A stretch of DNA of 64,000 bases from Pedobacter sp. MC2016-15. Its GTDB lineage: Bacteria > Bacteroidota > Bacteroidia > Sphingobacteriales > Sphingobacteriaceae. Every line of letters begins with the position of its first letter. The stretch's first letter is position 1. Both the position numbers and the translations under genes were made by a program. Below are positions 42,373 through 51,510 of this stretch, piece after piece. The stretch covers positions 124,001 to 188,000 of the forward strand of contig NZ_JAPIVS010000001.1 in NCBI RefSeq assembly GCF_026239695.1, given 5' to 3'. The notes below the pieces were generated by a model. The model did no database searches. It saw only the letters and a list, made by a program, of their open reading frames with translations, and had not been told where the DNA came from.

Positions 42373-42695
42373 TCCTGTTCTTTAAAAATTTTGTAAGCTG
42401 CTGCCACCCGGTCTTCAATGAGATTCAGTGTCAGGTCGTCCAGCTCCCTGATGACCGTTTCGCGTTCGTGCTGAGGCAGATGCTCGGGCAGAAGCTCCAG
42501 GGATACATGACCTTCTTTGATATCTACTGATACAAAAAAAGTTTCCGTACGCTGTTCTCCGTCAATTTCAAGATTTTTTTCAGACCAAAGATCGTATTTT
42601 TCTTCGCTGTTGGTTCTGTTTGTGAAACCCAATGTAGCATAAGGCTGCAATGCCGCCCTGATGGTTTGAAATATTTCTATCTGATCCGTTTTCAT
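42363..42695 (-). CDS. conserved hypothetical protein, first gene of the miaA unit
   Basis: A 110-residue acidic soluble protein. It has no signal peptide, no membrane span and no cysteine. The C-terminal half is predicted helical (REELDDLTLNLIEDRVAAAYKIF, abbreviated core ELDDLTLNLIED). I do not recognise a family. Its stop codon overlaps the GTG start of the following GNAT/Mom-like gene by 10 bases, so the three genes here are one translationally coupled operon. Confidence 0.75.
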   Translation of the reverse strand: MKTDQIEIFQTIRAALQPYATLGFTNRTNSEEKYDLWSEKNLEIDGEQRTETFFVSVDIKEGHVSLELLPEHLPQHERETVIRELDDLTLNLIEDRVAAAYKIFKEQEWV

Positions 42696-42730
42696 AAATT
42701 ATATTTTTTAGATATAACAGCAGCTTAAAA

Positions 42731-43828
42731 CTATTGTTTAGCGGCAGCAACATTTAACCACCATTTGCTTGAAGGATATTTTGCTCCCAAAAGTATCGTT
42801 TCACCAAGTAAGGGGGTTGTAATATGCTGGTGTTGTTCTTCAGCGCTTTTCACCACCCTGCGGATAGAGTCGTCCCAGTTATGCAGGGCCAGAGAAAACT
42901 TAGCCCAGTGTACAGGCAGCAGAAGCTGTGCCTTCAAATCTTTAGCAGCCAGTACCACCTGCTCAGGAAACATATGTATATAGGGCCAGAAGGCATTGTA
43001 CTGTCCGCATTCCAAAATAGCCAGATCAAAGGGGCCGTATTCTTCTCCAATCTTTTTGAAGTGATCTTCATATCCCGAATCTCCGCCAAGAAAAAGCTTG
43101 TAAACTGGTGTTTGAATCACAAAACTGGACCAGAGCGTTTGTCCCCGTTTAAACTTCCTGCCGCTGAAGTGCCGCGCAGGAGCAGCTGTAAATGTTAAAC
43201 CTAACAAACTTGTAGATTCAGACCAGCACAGTTCAGTAATATTCTCCGGCGCCACTCCCCACCTTTCCAGGTGTGCACCTACTCCCAGTGAGGTTATAAA
43301 ATATCCGGTCCTATCCTTTAGTTTGATGATGCTATCCATATCCAGGTGATCATAATGGTCATGCGTAATCAGTACAATATCTACATGATCAAAATCCTCC
43401 GCATGGATAAAATCCGTTCCGTCATAACTCCTGTTTCCAATAAATGAAAATGGGGATGTGCTCTTGCTGAACACAGGGTCAACCAGTATCTTGAGTTTAT
43501 CAATCTGCAGCAGATATGAAGAGTGGCCAAACCAGGTGACTTTAGTACCTTCAACAGAACCAATTTCGGGCTGTACAAAAGGTAAGGGTGCTGGTGGCCT
43601 TTTGTTAGGATTTCCCTGAATCATTGCCTTTAGTACATCCCAATAAGTCACCCCCGCAGGGAGATCCGGGGTATCAACAAAATTTTTAATTGCTCCGTCA
43701 TGATAAACAGGCAAAAGTTTGATCTTTTCAAGCCTTGCACCGCTGGGTAGTCGCCCAAAAGCGGGAATGTTGAGTATCAGGATAATAATTAGTGCCGAAA
43801 ATAAGATGAGGGCCAAACAGATATACAT
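42731..43828 (-). CDS. membrane-anchored MBL-fold hydrolase (NAPE-PLD/RomA-like)
   Basis: A 365-residue metallo-beta-lactamase fold protein. I start at the ATG at 43828 because that gives an N-terminal membrane anchor (MYICLALILFSALIIILIL, about residues 1-20); the frame extension further upstream is mostly non-coding. The zinc-binding motif is THDHYDHLD (His, His, Asp, His) and HSSYLL, followed by GGDSGY and LPVHWAKF. The family includes N-acyl-phosphatidylethanolamine-hydrolysing phospholipase D and RomA. Substrate is unknown, but anchored location suggests lipids. Confidence 0.88.
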   Translation of the reverse strand: MYICLALILFSALIIILILNIPAFGRLPSGARLEKIKLLPVYHDGAIKNFVDTPDLPAGVTYWDVLKAMIQGNPNKRPPAPLPFVQPEIGSVEGTKVTWFGHSSYLLQIDKLKILVDPVFSKSTSPFSFIGNRSYDGTDFIHAEDFDHVDIVLITHDHYDHLDMDSIIKLKDRTGYFITSLGVGAHLERWGVAPENITELCWSESTSLLGLTFTAAPARHFSGRKFKRGQTLWSSFVIQTPVYKLFLGGDSGYEDHFKKIGEEYGPFDLAILECGQYNAFWPYIHMFPEQVVLAAKDLKAQLLLPVHWAKFSLALHNWDDSIRRVVKSAEEQHQHITTPLLGETILLGAKYPSSKWWLNVAAAKQ

Positions 43829-43937
43829 ACTAAACGTTACTAAAGTTAAATAGTGCCATACGCAGCTAATATAAGTATTGGCATATACAGAGCACACAGA
43901 TTTTTTTTATTATTGCAAATCTTAAACCTAATGGTTA

Positions 43938-44768
43938 ATGGCAGCAAAATACGTTTACATCAATGATACTTTTATAGCCACGGATAAGGCATCCGTGCTG
44001 ATCACAGACCTCGCTATACAGCGTGGATATGGGATATTCGACTTCTTTAAAACTATTGGCGGCAAACCGATCTTCCTGGACGACCACCTGGACAGATTTT
44101 ACAATTCAGCCCGCAAGATGCATCTGCATATAACTTATACGCCGGCACAATTAAAAGCCATCATAGCTGAACTGATGGAAAAGAATGATCTGCCGGATTC
44201 CGGTATCAGGCTTACGCTCACCGGAGGATATTCTCCGGATGGTTTCCAGCTTCCTGAGGCACATAACCTGATCATTACTCAGCAACCATTCCTGATGAAT
44301 CTTAGCTTTAACAACACAGGTATTAAGGTAATACTGTATGATTATCAGCGCCAGTTGTCCGGAATGAAAACTATAGATTATTCAATGGCCATCTGGCTGC
44401 AACCTTTTATCAGGGAAAACGGTGCCGACGATGTACTTTACCACCACAATGGACAGGTAAAGGAAGTTCCAAGGGCCAACTTCTTTATGGTAAATGAACA
44501 ACAGGAAATCATCACCGCAAAGAGCGATGTTCTTCCGGGAGTCATCCGCAAGAACCTCCTGACCTTAGAAAATCACAACTATAAGATTATTGAACTTGAT
44601 TTCAACCTGCAGGATCTGGATCATGCCACAGAAGCCTTTATCACCAGTACTACTAAACATATTATGCCAGTAATTCAGATAGACGGAAGACCTGTTGGAG
44701 ATGGTAAGCCAGGCAAAATATCGGAAGCTCTCCTCAACCTGCTGCTGGAAAAAGTAAAGCAACATTAA
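43938..44768 (+). CDS. class IV PLP aminotransferase
   Basis: A 276-residue fold-type IV protein (branched-chain aminotransferase, D-amino acid transaminase and aminodeoxychorismate lyase family). Lys in MKTIDY (about residue 145) is the Schiff-base residue; QRGYGIFDFFKT, ANFFMV and VLPGVIRKNLL (phosphate-binding region) are present. The substrate cannot be told within the family; being single-domain and lacking the branched-chain signature favours D-amino acid or an orphan transaminase. It is convergent with topB. Confidence 0.87.
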   Translation: MAAKYVYINDTFIATDKASVLITDLAIQRGYGIFDFFKTIGGKPIFLDDHLDRFYNSARKMHLHITYTPAQLKAIIAELMEKNDLPDSGIRLTLTGGYSPDGFQLPEAHNLIITQQPFLMNLSFNNTGIKVILYDYQRQLSGMKTIDYSMAIWLQPFIRENGADDVLYHHNGQVKEVPRANFFMVNEQQEIITAKSDVLPGVIRKNLLTLENHNYKIIELDFNLQDLDHATEAFITSTTKHIMPVIQIDGRPVGDGKPGKISEALLNLLLEKVKQH

Positions 44769-44775
44769 ATGAAAC

Positions 44776-46632
44776 TTACACAGCGGCTGTTTCCTCTTTT
44801 TTTGGTTCCAGCCGCGCCGCAAGCCCTGCTCCTGCAGCCAGCAGCTCATTGGTAATGGAGCGTGTATATTCAGAGATCTCTGCTTTGAAATCTGTGACCG
44901 ATGCACCCGAGCGGATTTCTTCAAGACGCTTTTCCCATGAACCTGTCAGCTCTGCCTGTGCAATCTTCTGATCTTTAACTACATCATATACCGCCAGTCC
45001 CTTGTGTGTAGGAACCAGGTTTCTTTTTTCCCTTTGTATATATTCTCTCGTGATCAGGGTTTCGATGATCGAGGCACGCGTTGCAGGAGTACCCAGTCCA
45101 CTGTCCTTCATTGCATAACGCAACTCTTCATCTTCAATCTCTTTACCTGAAGTCTCCAGCGCTTTTAACAAGGATGCTTCATTGTACAATGCTTTCGGTT
45201 TAGTTTGTTTCTCCAGGAATACCTTTTCCACGATCGGAAGCTCCTCTCCTTTTTTTACCTTGGGCAGTGAAGGGTTGTCCTCATCTTTTTTCTCTTCATC
45301 CTTATCGTTTAAAACCGAACGCCAGCCCGCAGAGCGGATAACAGTACCATTGGCAATAAAAACTGAACCAGATTCAATGGTGATCTTTGTTACCTCTTTC
45401 ACACATTCCTGATGAAAAGCTTCCAGCATACGTGCAACCACCATGTCATAGATGGCCTGTCTGTCAGAACTTAAACCCTGTGGGGTCACCCCTGTGGGCA
45501 ATATGGCATGGTGATCCGTTACTTTCTTTGCATTTACACTCCTCTTGTTCAATGGAACAGTCTGCAGGAAATCGGCTGCCTTCCCAAAATCCGGGTGCGA
45601 TGCCAGTTGCGCGATCAGCTGTGGTACTCCGGCAAATACATCATCACCGATATACCTGCTTCCGGTACGCGGATAGGAAACCAGTTTGCTTTCATAAAGA
45701 TTCTGCAGCAGCCCCAGAGTTTGGTCGGCAGTATAGCCCTTTCTTTTGTTCGCCTCTTGTTGCAAACTACTCAGATCGTGCAATAAGGGTGGTGGTTCCT
45801 TTCTCGGTTTGGCCTCTACATCAAGTATTTTACCACCGTTGGGAAATCCTGATGGTACATCTTCAATTTTATCAAATAAAGCCTGTGCTTCCTCCTTAAC
45901 GTTAAAATTGGCTACAGACACTGCTTTAAACAGTTGTCCGGCCTTATCCAGTTGTATGCCCAGTTGATAGTATAACTGCGGCACAAAATTCTTGATCTCA
46001 AGATATCTTGAACAGATCATCGCCAGTGTAGGTGTTTGTACCCTCCCAAGAGATAACACGGAGCGTGATCCCGCAGAAATACTCAGGGCCTGAGTGGCAT
46101 TCATCCCGACCAGCCAGTCTGACTCTGACCTGCAATGTGCGGAGTTGAACAGCGTATCATAATCAGTACCCGGTTTCAGATTCCGGAACCCTTCTTTGAT
46201 GGCTTCATCAGTTTGAGAAGATATCCATAGTCTTTTGAAGGGCTTCTTACATTTCAGAAAGTAATAGATATAGCGGAAAATGAGTTCGCCTTCCCTCCCG
46301 GCATCCGTGGCAACAATGATCTCAGTAGATTCATCAAACAGCCTTTTAATGATATCCAGCTGCTTTCTTACGCCGGGGTCTTCCACAAAGCCATCTTTGG
46401 TTTTGATCTTTCTGATCGCCAGTTTGAACTTTGCGGGCAGCATTGGCAGGTGTTGTCTTCTCCAGCCAATAAAACCATACTCCTGTGGAGGTGCCAGTTG
46501 CAGCAGATGTCCGAATGCCCAGGTAAATGAATATCCTTTACCTTCAATGTATCCGTCTTTCTTTCCCGTTGCACCAAAAACTTTAGCAAGCTCGCGGGCA
46601 ACGGATGGTTTTTCTGCAATTACAATCTTCAT
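44776..46632 (-). CDS. topB: DNA topoisomerase III (type IA)
   Basis: Decatenating type IA topoisomerase, the usual partner of RecQ. The 618-residue protein starts at the ATG at 46632 (MKIVIAEKPSVARELA); the in-frame TTG six bases before is not needed. TOPRIM has Glu7 and the acidic motif TDAGREGE at residues 109-116, where the second Asp of the usual DxD is Gly. The catalytic Tyr320 is in SYPRTGSRYI, with TGS instead of the TDS of TopA. Both variants are, as far as I recall, common in TopB from Gram-positive bacteria and Bacteroidota. recQ is also in this window. Confidence 0.95.
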   Translation of the reverse strand: MKIVIAEKPSVARELAKVFGATGKKDGYIEGKGYSFTWAFGHLLQLAPPQEYGFIGWRRQHLPMLPAKFKLAIRKIKTKDGFVEDPGVRKQLDIIKRLFDESTEIIVATDAGREGELIFRYIYYFLKCKKPFKRLWISSQTDEAIKEGFRNLKPGTDYDTLFNSAHCRSESDWLVGMNATQALSISAGSRSVLSLGRVQTPTLAMICSRYLEIKNFVPQLYYQLGIQLDKAGQLFKAVSVANFNVKEEAQALFDKIEDVPSGFPNGGKILDVEAKPRKEPPPLLHDLSSLQQEANKRKGYTADQTLGLLQNLYESKLVSYPRTGSRYIGDDVFAGVPQLIAQLASHPDFGKAADFLQTVPLNKRSVNAKKVTDHHAILPTGVTPQGLSSDRQAIYDMVVARMLEAFHQECVKEVTKITIESGSVFIANGTVIRSAGWRSVLNDKDEEKKDEDNPSLPKVKKGEELPIVEKVFLEKQTKPKALYNEASLLKALETSGKEIEDEELRYAMKDSGLGTPATRASIIETLITREYIQREKRNLVPTHKGLAVYDVVKDQKIAQAELTGSWEKRLEEIRSGASVTDFKAEISEYTRSITNELLAAGAGLAARLEPKKEETAAV

Positions 46633-46695
46633 CAGCAATCATTCTATTGGAACCGATAAATCTCATAAAAATTATCTGGAAACGGAACAGATGTG

Positions 46696-46703
46696 CAAAA
46701 CTA
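46696..46703 (-). promoter_or_regulatory. -7 element of topB
   Basis: On the minus strand reads TAGTTTTG, an exact match to TAnnTTTG, 63 bases upstream of the topB start codon and just after the stop codon of the HDAC-like gene, so topB has its own promoter. Confidence 0.55.
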
Positions 46704-46714
46704 GTAACAGGAAA

Positions 46715-47620
46715 TTAATCCCCAAGCAGGTCTATTCCGATCTTAAAAGTATGGCAGTGCGCATCAACAATGTCCCTGATTTCCGGAGAATAGCCCCCGC
46801 CCATACTTACCTGCACCGGCAGCTGGTGATCCCTGCAAAACTGGAATACCATTCTGTCCCGCTCCCGGCAACCGGCTTTTGTTAAAGCAAGTTTCCCCAG
46901 TTTATCAGTAGCCAGCACGTCTACACCCGACAAATAAAAAACAAATTGCGGTTGCTGCCGGGCATACAGTTGAGGTAAGGTCTCTGCGAGGATGGAAAGA
47001 TAAGCTTCGTCCTCCAACCCGTCCTCCAAGCCGATATCCAGGTCAGACACTTCCTTGCGGAAAGGAAAGTTCTTCTCGCCATGCATCGAAAAAGTGAAGA
47101 TGCGGGATTCATTTTGAAGCATTTCAGCTGTTCCATTTCCCTGATGAACATCTAAATCGATAATTAATATACGCTCGTATATTTTATTAGCTATCAGATA
47201 ATTGGCCGCAATAGCCTGATCGTTGAGGATACAAAAACCTTCACCCCAGTCAGAACCTGCGTGATGCGTACCGCCAGCTACGTTAAAGGCGATGGCATGC
47301 TTTCCGGCATGCAAGGCGCCATCTATTGTGCCCCGGGCAATACGGAGCTCCCGTTCCAGCAACTGTGCATTGAGTGGAAAGCCAATCCTGCGCTGCTCCC
47401 GCGGCGGCAGTGTCAGATTTTTGAGCTGTTGCCAATATCCTGCATCATGCGAACGAAGAACTTCCTCCTCGTCCAGCAGTTCCGGCGAAAAGAGGTTATC
47501 CTGGATGATGACTCCTTCGTGGAGCAGCTGTGCTGGTATCAGCTCATATTTGAGCATGGGAAAGCGGTGCCCTTCGGGCAGTGGATGGGCGTATATTGGA
47601 TCATAGGCAATCTTCACCAT
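46715..47620 (-). CDS. histone deacetylase family amidohydrolase
   Basis: A zinc-dependent deacetylase-fold enzyme of 301 residues from the ATG at 47620, which follows the stop codon of the bestrophin gene by one base (TAAGATG). It has the catalytic histidine pair GGTHHAG, the zinc ligands in DLDVHQGNG and the active-site tyrosine replacement region GVDVLATDKLG. Bacterial members remove acyl groups from polyamines, acetoin utilisation proteins or other amines, not from histones. The coupling with kynureninase suggests an amidohydrolase role in amino acid or kynurenine metabolism, by inference. Confidence 0.92.
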   Translation of the reverse strand: MVKIAYDPIYAHPLPEGHRFPMLKYELIPAQLLHEGVIIQDNLFSPELLDEEEVLRSHDAGYWQQLKNLTLPPREQRRIGFPLNAQLLERELRIARGTIDGALHAGKHAIAFNVAGGTHHAGSDWGEGFCILNDQAIAANYLIANKIYERILIIDLDVHQGNGTAEMLQNESRIFTFSMHGEKNFPFRKEVSDLDIGLEDGLEDEAYLSILAETLPQLYARQQPQFVFYLSGVDVLATDKLGKLALTKAGCRERDRMVFQFCRDHQLPVQVSMGGGYSPEIRDIVDAHCHTFKIGIDLLGD

Positions 47621-47621
47621 C

Positions 47622-48482
47622 TTAGCCCAGAATTTCTGCGATATGTTTTTCGATATTGTTGCAGATATCATCTACCGGCAGGTCGTTTGCATCATTTCCA
47701 AATGGATCTTCAATCTCTTCAGCTATAAGCTCCAAACTCGCTAATACATAGAGGATAAAAGGAACAATGGGCACTACAAAAAAGCCCAGGCTAAATACCC
47801 ATCCAAAAGGAAGTGTGATGACATATACGAAGAGAAACTTCTTGATGAAAGTACTGTATGAGAAAGGAATCGGTGTCTTTTTGATCCTTTCGCAACCACC
47901 GCAGATATCTGTAAAGCGGCTCAGATCGGCACTCAGAATAATCTGTTGCTCCCCTGACAGCTTTCCGGCAGCGACAAGGTCATAGATTCTTGCGGTCAGA
48001 CTTCCGGCAATCTGGTTCGGAATATGTTTGCCTCCGTCAACCTCAATCAGAAAACTGTTTTTTCCAAAGTATTGTTTTTCCCTCAGATGTTCCTTTAAGG
48101 CAAAAGCATATTTGGGGATGCCGTAGTTAAAAAACTCGTGGTCTTCTCTGTTCAGTTTGAGCGACTTGATTTTAATGGCGAGATTGCGGCTCACATTTGT
48201 GAGCTCCCCCAGCAGGCGCCTGGCTTCCCACCACCTGTCATAGGCAGTATTGGTACGGAACACGAGCAGCAAAGAGATAACGAAACCCAGTACACTGTGC
48301 ATCATATTGATGTTGCTGACGGCATTGCTTTCAGAAAGTTTAAAGAAATGCAGCTCCAGGAATGCGATCAACCCTGAAAAGGCTCCTACACCAAGCATCA
48401 TTGGCCATAGTTTTCTGAAAGTATCGGCTTTATGAATATGGAAGATAAAGGTAAACCAGGCCTTGGAGTTGTATTTGATCAT
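47622..48482 (-). CDS. bestrophin family (UPF0187) membrane protein
   Basis: A 286-residue homologue of bestrophin anion channels, which in bacteria form pentameric channels (the Klebsiella homologue conducts cations). Four transmembrane helices; the segment RTNTAYDRWWEARRLLG (about residues 77-93) is the family signature, and the neck and C-terminal helix motif ISLELIAEEIEDPFG-like LIAEEIEDPFGNDANDL is present. Its start codon overlaps the stop codon of kynU by four bases and the HDAC-like gene follows one base after its stop, so three genes are coupled. Confidence 0.92.
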   Translation of the reverse strand: MIKYNSKAWFTFIFHIHKADTFRKLWPMMLGVGAFSGLIAFLELHFFKLSESNAVSNINMMHSVLGFVISLLLVFRTNTAYDRWWEARRLLGELTNVSRNLAIKIKSLKLNREDHEFFNYGIPKYAFALKEHLREKQYFGKNSFLIEVDGGKHIPNQIAGSLTARIYDLVAAGKLSGEQQIILSADLSRFTDICGGCERIKKTPIPFSYSTFIKKFLFVYVITLPFGWVFSLGFFVVPIVPFILYVLASLELIAEEIEDPFGNDANDLPVDDICNNIEKHIAEILG

Positions 48483-49768
48483 AGTGCTTCTTCTTGGCAG
48501 ACCTGCAACAGCAGCTTGCCGGTATGGTAAATATCTTCAAAAGAGTTGTACAGTGGTGCCGGTCCAAAACGGATTACATTTGGCTCCCTCCAATCACCCA
48601 GCAAATTGTTTGCCACCAATTGATTGAATATTCCCTTTGCGTCTCCTTTAGCAATTACAGACAGCTGTGCCCCATGCTGCTCATCCTCCGCTGGAGTGAT
48701 GATCTGATATTGCTGAAAACCCAAAGCAGAATTTACCTGTTCAATCACAAACCTCAGGTAAGCGGTTAACTTAAGGCTTTTCTGACGCAGTGGGTCCATA
48801 TATCCGGCTTTCTCAAAAATGAGCAATGAGGCGTGGTACAAAGCCATGGGCATCACCTGGGTACAGCTGACCTGCCATCCATCGGCACCTGGTTCGGCTA
48901 TAAAGCCCTTTTCCATTTTAAAACGTATTGATTCCTGGTAGCCCCACCATCCCGCAAAGCGGTTCATACTGTTATCAGTAAAATGATTTTCATGAACGAA
49001 GATGGCGCCAATGCCTCCCGGACCGCTGTTCTGATATTTATAGGTACACCAGCAGGCAAAATCTACCTGCCAGTCGTGCAGTTGCAAGGGGACATTTCCA
49101 GCTGCATGAGCCAGATCAAAGCCTACGATAGCGCCTGCCTCATGTCCAGCTTTGGTAATGGCTGCCATGTCAAAACACTGACCTGTGAAATAATTGATGC
49201 CCCCAAAAAGTACCAATGCCAGGTCATCTGCATGGTCAGCAATGGTATTGATGATATCTTCGGTTCTCAATGTATATTCCCCGGCTCTCGGTGCAATCTC
49301 TATAATCGCCTCTGCGGGATCGAATCCATGAAAACGTACCTGGCTTTCCAGGGCATACTGATCTGATGGAAAGGCTCCTGCTTCCATGATGATCTTAAAT
49401 CTTTTCTGGTCAGGTCTGTAAAAACTGACCATCAGCAAATGGAGATTGACAGTAAGCGTATTCATCGGGCATACCTCTTCCGCTCTGGCCCCAACAATTG
49501 GTGCCATCAGCTTTTTCAGTTCTTTATGATAATACATCCATGGACTTTCCCCCTCAAACCAGCCTTCCACTGCAAGGTTTTGCCAGTTGTCAAGCTGTTT
49601 GCTCATCACTTCGCGTGCTGATACAGGTTGCAGCCCCAGGGAATTACCACAGAGGTAAATGAAGGGCTTACCATTCTGTTGAGGAAACAAGAATTCTTTC
49701 CGAAGCGGATGCAGGGGATCACTGGCATCCATTTCCTTTGCAAAGGATAGCGTATTTTCAAAGTTCAT
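48479..49768 (-). CDS. kynU: kynureninase
   Basis: Hydrolyses kynurenine to anthranilate and alanine (or 3-hydroxykynurenine to 3-hydroxyanthranilate) with PLP. The 429-residue product from the ATG at 49768 has the YLCGNSLGLQP signature near the N-terminus, the PLP lysine in CTYKYQNSGPGG, and GFDLAHAAGN. No other kynurenine pathway gene is in the window, so the source of the substrate is unknown. First gene of a coupled operon with a bestrophin and an HDAC-like gene. Confidence 0.94.
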   Translation of the reverse strand: MNFENTLSFAKEMDASDPLHPLRKEFLFPQQNGKPFIYLCGNSLGLQPVSAREVMSKQLDNWQNLAVEGWFEGESPWMYYHKELKKLMAPIVGARAEEVCPMNTLTVNLHLLMVSFYRPDQKRFKIIMEAGAFPSDQYALESQVRFHGFDPAEAIIEIAPRAGEYTLRTEDIINTIADHADDLALVLFGGINYFTGQCFDMAAITKAGHEAGAIVGFDLAHAAGNVPLQLHDWQVDFACWCTYKYQNSGPGGIGAIFVHENHFTDNSMNRFAGWWGYQESIRFKMEKGFIAEPGADGWQVSCTQVMPMALYHASLLIFEKAGYMDPLRQKSLKLTAYLRFVIEQVNSALGFQQYQIITPAEDEQHGAQLSVIAKGDAKGIFNQLVANNLLGDWREPNVIRFGPAPLYNSFEDIYHTGKLLLQVCQEEAL

Positions 49769-49804
49769 AGATTTCAAATATCTGGAAAAAATGATTAAAA
49801 TAAC

Positions 49805-49812
49805 TAAATTTA
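49805..49812 (+). promoter_or_regulatory. probable -7 element of yjbQ
   Basis: TAAATTTA, one mismatch from TAnnTTTG, ends five bases before the ATG at 49818; the mRNA should be leaderless. Confidence 0.45.
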
Positions 49813-49817
49813 GCCGA

Positions 49818-50240
49818 ATGAAGATGTACCAGCAACAGATACGCCTGCAGGAAAAACGCAGAGGCTTTCATTTAATCACCGCAGAGATTGTACATGCCTT
49901 TCCGCAGATCAGCGAAATCAGAACAGGAATATGCCAGGTGTTTATCCAGCATACTTCTGCCTCTCTCAGCATCAATGAAAATGCAGACCCCACGGTGAGG
50001 CACGACTTCGAGATGTTCTTTAATAAAGCCGTTCCGGAAAACGATCCTGACTACCTGCATGATGACGAAGGCTCTGATGATATGCCGGCACACCTCAAGG
50101 CTTCGTTGCTGGATACCTCGCTGATGATCCCCATCCGCAATGGAAGGCTCGCACTGGGGATGTGGCAGGGCATCTATCTCTGTGAACACCGGAATTATGG
50201 CGGGGCCCGCAATATCATGCTTACTGCCTGGGGCGAATAA
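49818..50240 (+). CDS. yjbQ: YjbQ/UPF0047 family protein
   Basis: A 140-residue protein of a universal family whose E. coli and archaeal members have weak thiamine phosphate synthase activity in vitro. The signature FIQHTSASLSINENADP (about residues 43-59), DDMPAHLKASLL and LGMWQGIYLCEHR are present, with the three conserved histidines. Start at 49818, because the -7 element lies just upstream of it and the ATG at 49791 lies before that element. Divergent from kynU over about 50 bases. Confidence 0.92.
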   Translation: MKMYQQQIRLQEKRRGFHLITAEIVHAFPQISEIRTGICQVFIQHTSASLSINENADPTVRHDFEMFFNKAVPENDPDYLHDDEGSDDMPAHLKASLLDTSLMIPIRNGRLALGMWQGIYLCEHRNYGGARNIMLTAWGE

Positions 50241-50316
50241 TTGCTGAATTATACCATAACGCAATTTGATATCACTAAATTAAGGGATATGCTATACAAG
50301 GTAAGTCTGATTTGAA

Positions 50317-50324
50317 TATCTTTG
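50317..50324 (+). promoter_or_regulatory. -7 element of the yghO-like/mscS unit
   Basis: TATCTTTG is an exact match to TAnnTTTG, with a leader of about 45 bases to the ATG at 50377. Confidence 0.5.
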
Positions 50325-50376
50325 AAGCTATATTTAAAAGCCGCTATCAAGGCTTATCAATCTTGCTCAAAAATAT

Positions 50377-51498
50377 ATGAAGACAATAGTCGAGGTCAAA
50401 TCAAAAAAAGAATTAGCCGCATTCATTGATTTTCCACATGATCTGTACAAAAATGATCCTGTGTATGTTCCCGAACTTTTTATCGCACAGCGCGATCTGC
50501 TGACCACACATCCTTTCCATAAACATTCATCATTGCAGTGCTTTTTACTGTTTGACGGGGATAAAATCATTGGTCGTATAGCGGCCATCCTGAATAACCG
50601 CCACAATGAGTTTAACCATGTGAAAGACGGTTTTTTTGGCTTCTTCGATGTGATCAATGATGCTGAAAGTGCTAAAATGCTCATCGATACGGCGGAGAAG
50701 TGGTTAAAGCAGCAGGATAGTACGATCAATAACCTGGTGGGACCGGTAAACCTGACCACCAATGATACCGCAGGTCTGCTGATCAAGGGCTTCGAATATC
50801 CTCCGGTGATACTTACACCACATAATTTTGCCTATTATGAAGCGCTGCTGGAAAAAACAGGTCTAAAAAAACAAGTAGACCTGATCTCCTGGAGATGGGA
50901 CAAAACTTCTTACGATGACCGTTCTGTAAGGATTTCTGATAAACTGGAGGAAAGGATCAACACCCGTGGAATCACCATCAGAAAGCTGAACATGAAGAAA
51001 TTCAAAGAAGAGGCAGAAAAGTTCAAGCAGGTATACAATAGCGCCTGGGACAAAAATATGGGATTCGTTCCTCCTACTGACGAGGAGTTCGACTTTATTG
51101 CCAAAGATCTGAAAATGATAGCTGATCCCGATTTTGTGTTTGTAGCTGAAAAAGAAGGAAAATTTGTAGGAATATCCATTGCACTTCCGGATGTGAACCA
51201 GATCCAGAAGAGAATTCCAAAAGGACGTTTGCTCCCTACAGGCATATTCAAATTGCTTTTCGGTCTGAAAAAAATTAAAGGAATTCGGATTTTCATGCTC
51301 GGTGTGATCGAGGGTTACCGCCATATGGGAATCGAAGCAGTTTTATATGCGAAGATTATCAAGACCTACAAGGCCAAGGATTATGATTATGCTGAAGCCG
51401 GCTGGACGCTTGAACATAACCATCCTGTTAATAATGCCATCAAGGCTATCAAAGGTGATCCGTATAAAACGCATAGAATTTACGAGAAAGCCATTTAA
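50377..51498 (+). CDS. YghO-like GNAT-fold protein
   Basis: A 373-residue protein resembling E. coli YghO. It seems to have two GNAT-like segments: an N-terminal one (about residues 50-150, IGRIAAILN) and a C-terminal acetyltransferase-like segment with FVFVAEKEGKFVGISIALPD and FMLGVIEGYRHMGIEAVLYAKI, in which the last motif is the acyl-CoA-binding loop (RHMGIE). The end, HNHPVNNAIKAIKG, is also typical. The substrate is unknown. The gene is followed after 12 bases by the MscS gene, so the two form an operon. Confidence 0.78.
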   Translation: MKTIVEVKSKKELAAFIDFPHDLYKNDPVYVPELFIAQRDLLTTHPFHKHSSLQCFLLFDGDKIIGRIAAILNNRHNEFNHVKDGFFGFFDVINDAESAKMLIDTAEKWLKQQDSTINNLVGPVNLTTNDTAGLLIKGFEYPPVILTPHNFAYYEALLEKTGLKKQVDLISWRWDKTSYDDRSVRISDKLEERINTRGITIRKLNMKKFKEEAEKFKQVYNSAWDKNMGFVPPTDEEFDFIAKDLKMIADPDFVFVAEKEGKFVGISIALPDVNQIQKRIPKGRLLPTGIFKLLFGLKKIKGIRIFMLGVIEGYRHMGIEAVLYAKIIKTYKAKDYDYAEAGWTLEHNHPVNNAIKAIKGDPYKTHRIYEKAI

Positions 51499-51510
51499 GA
51501 AAAAGTTCAG

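Noticed and set aside
44776..46632. TopB as part of a conjugative or integrative element
   Set aside because: The sequence variants fit conjugative-element TopB as well, but no tra, mob or integrase gene is near and the flanking genes are ordinary housekeeping genes.
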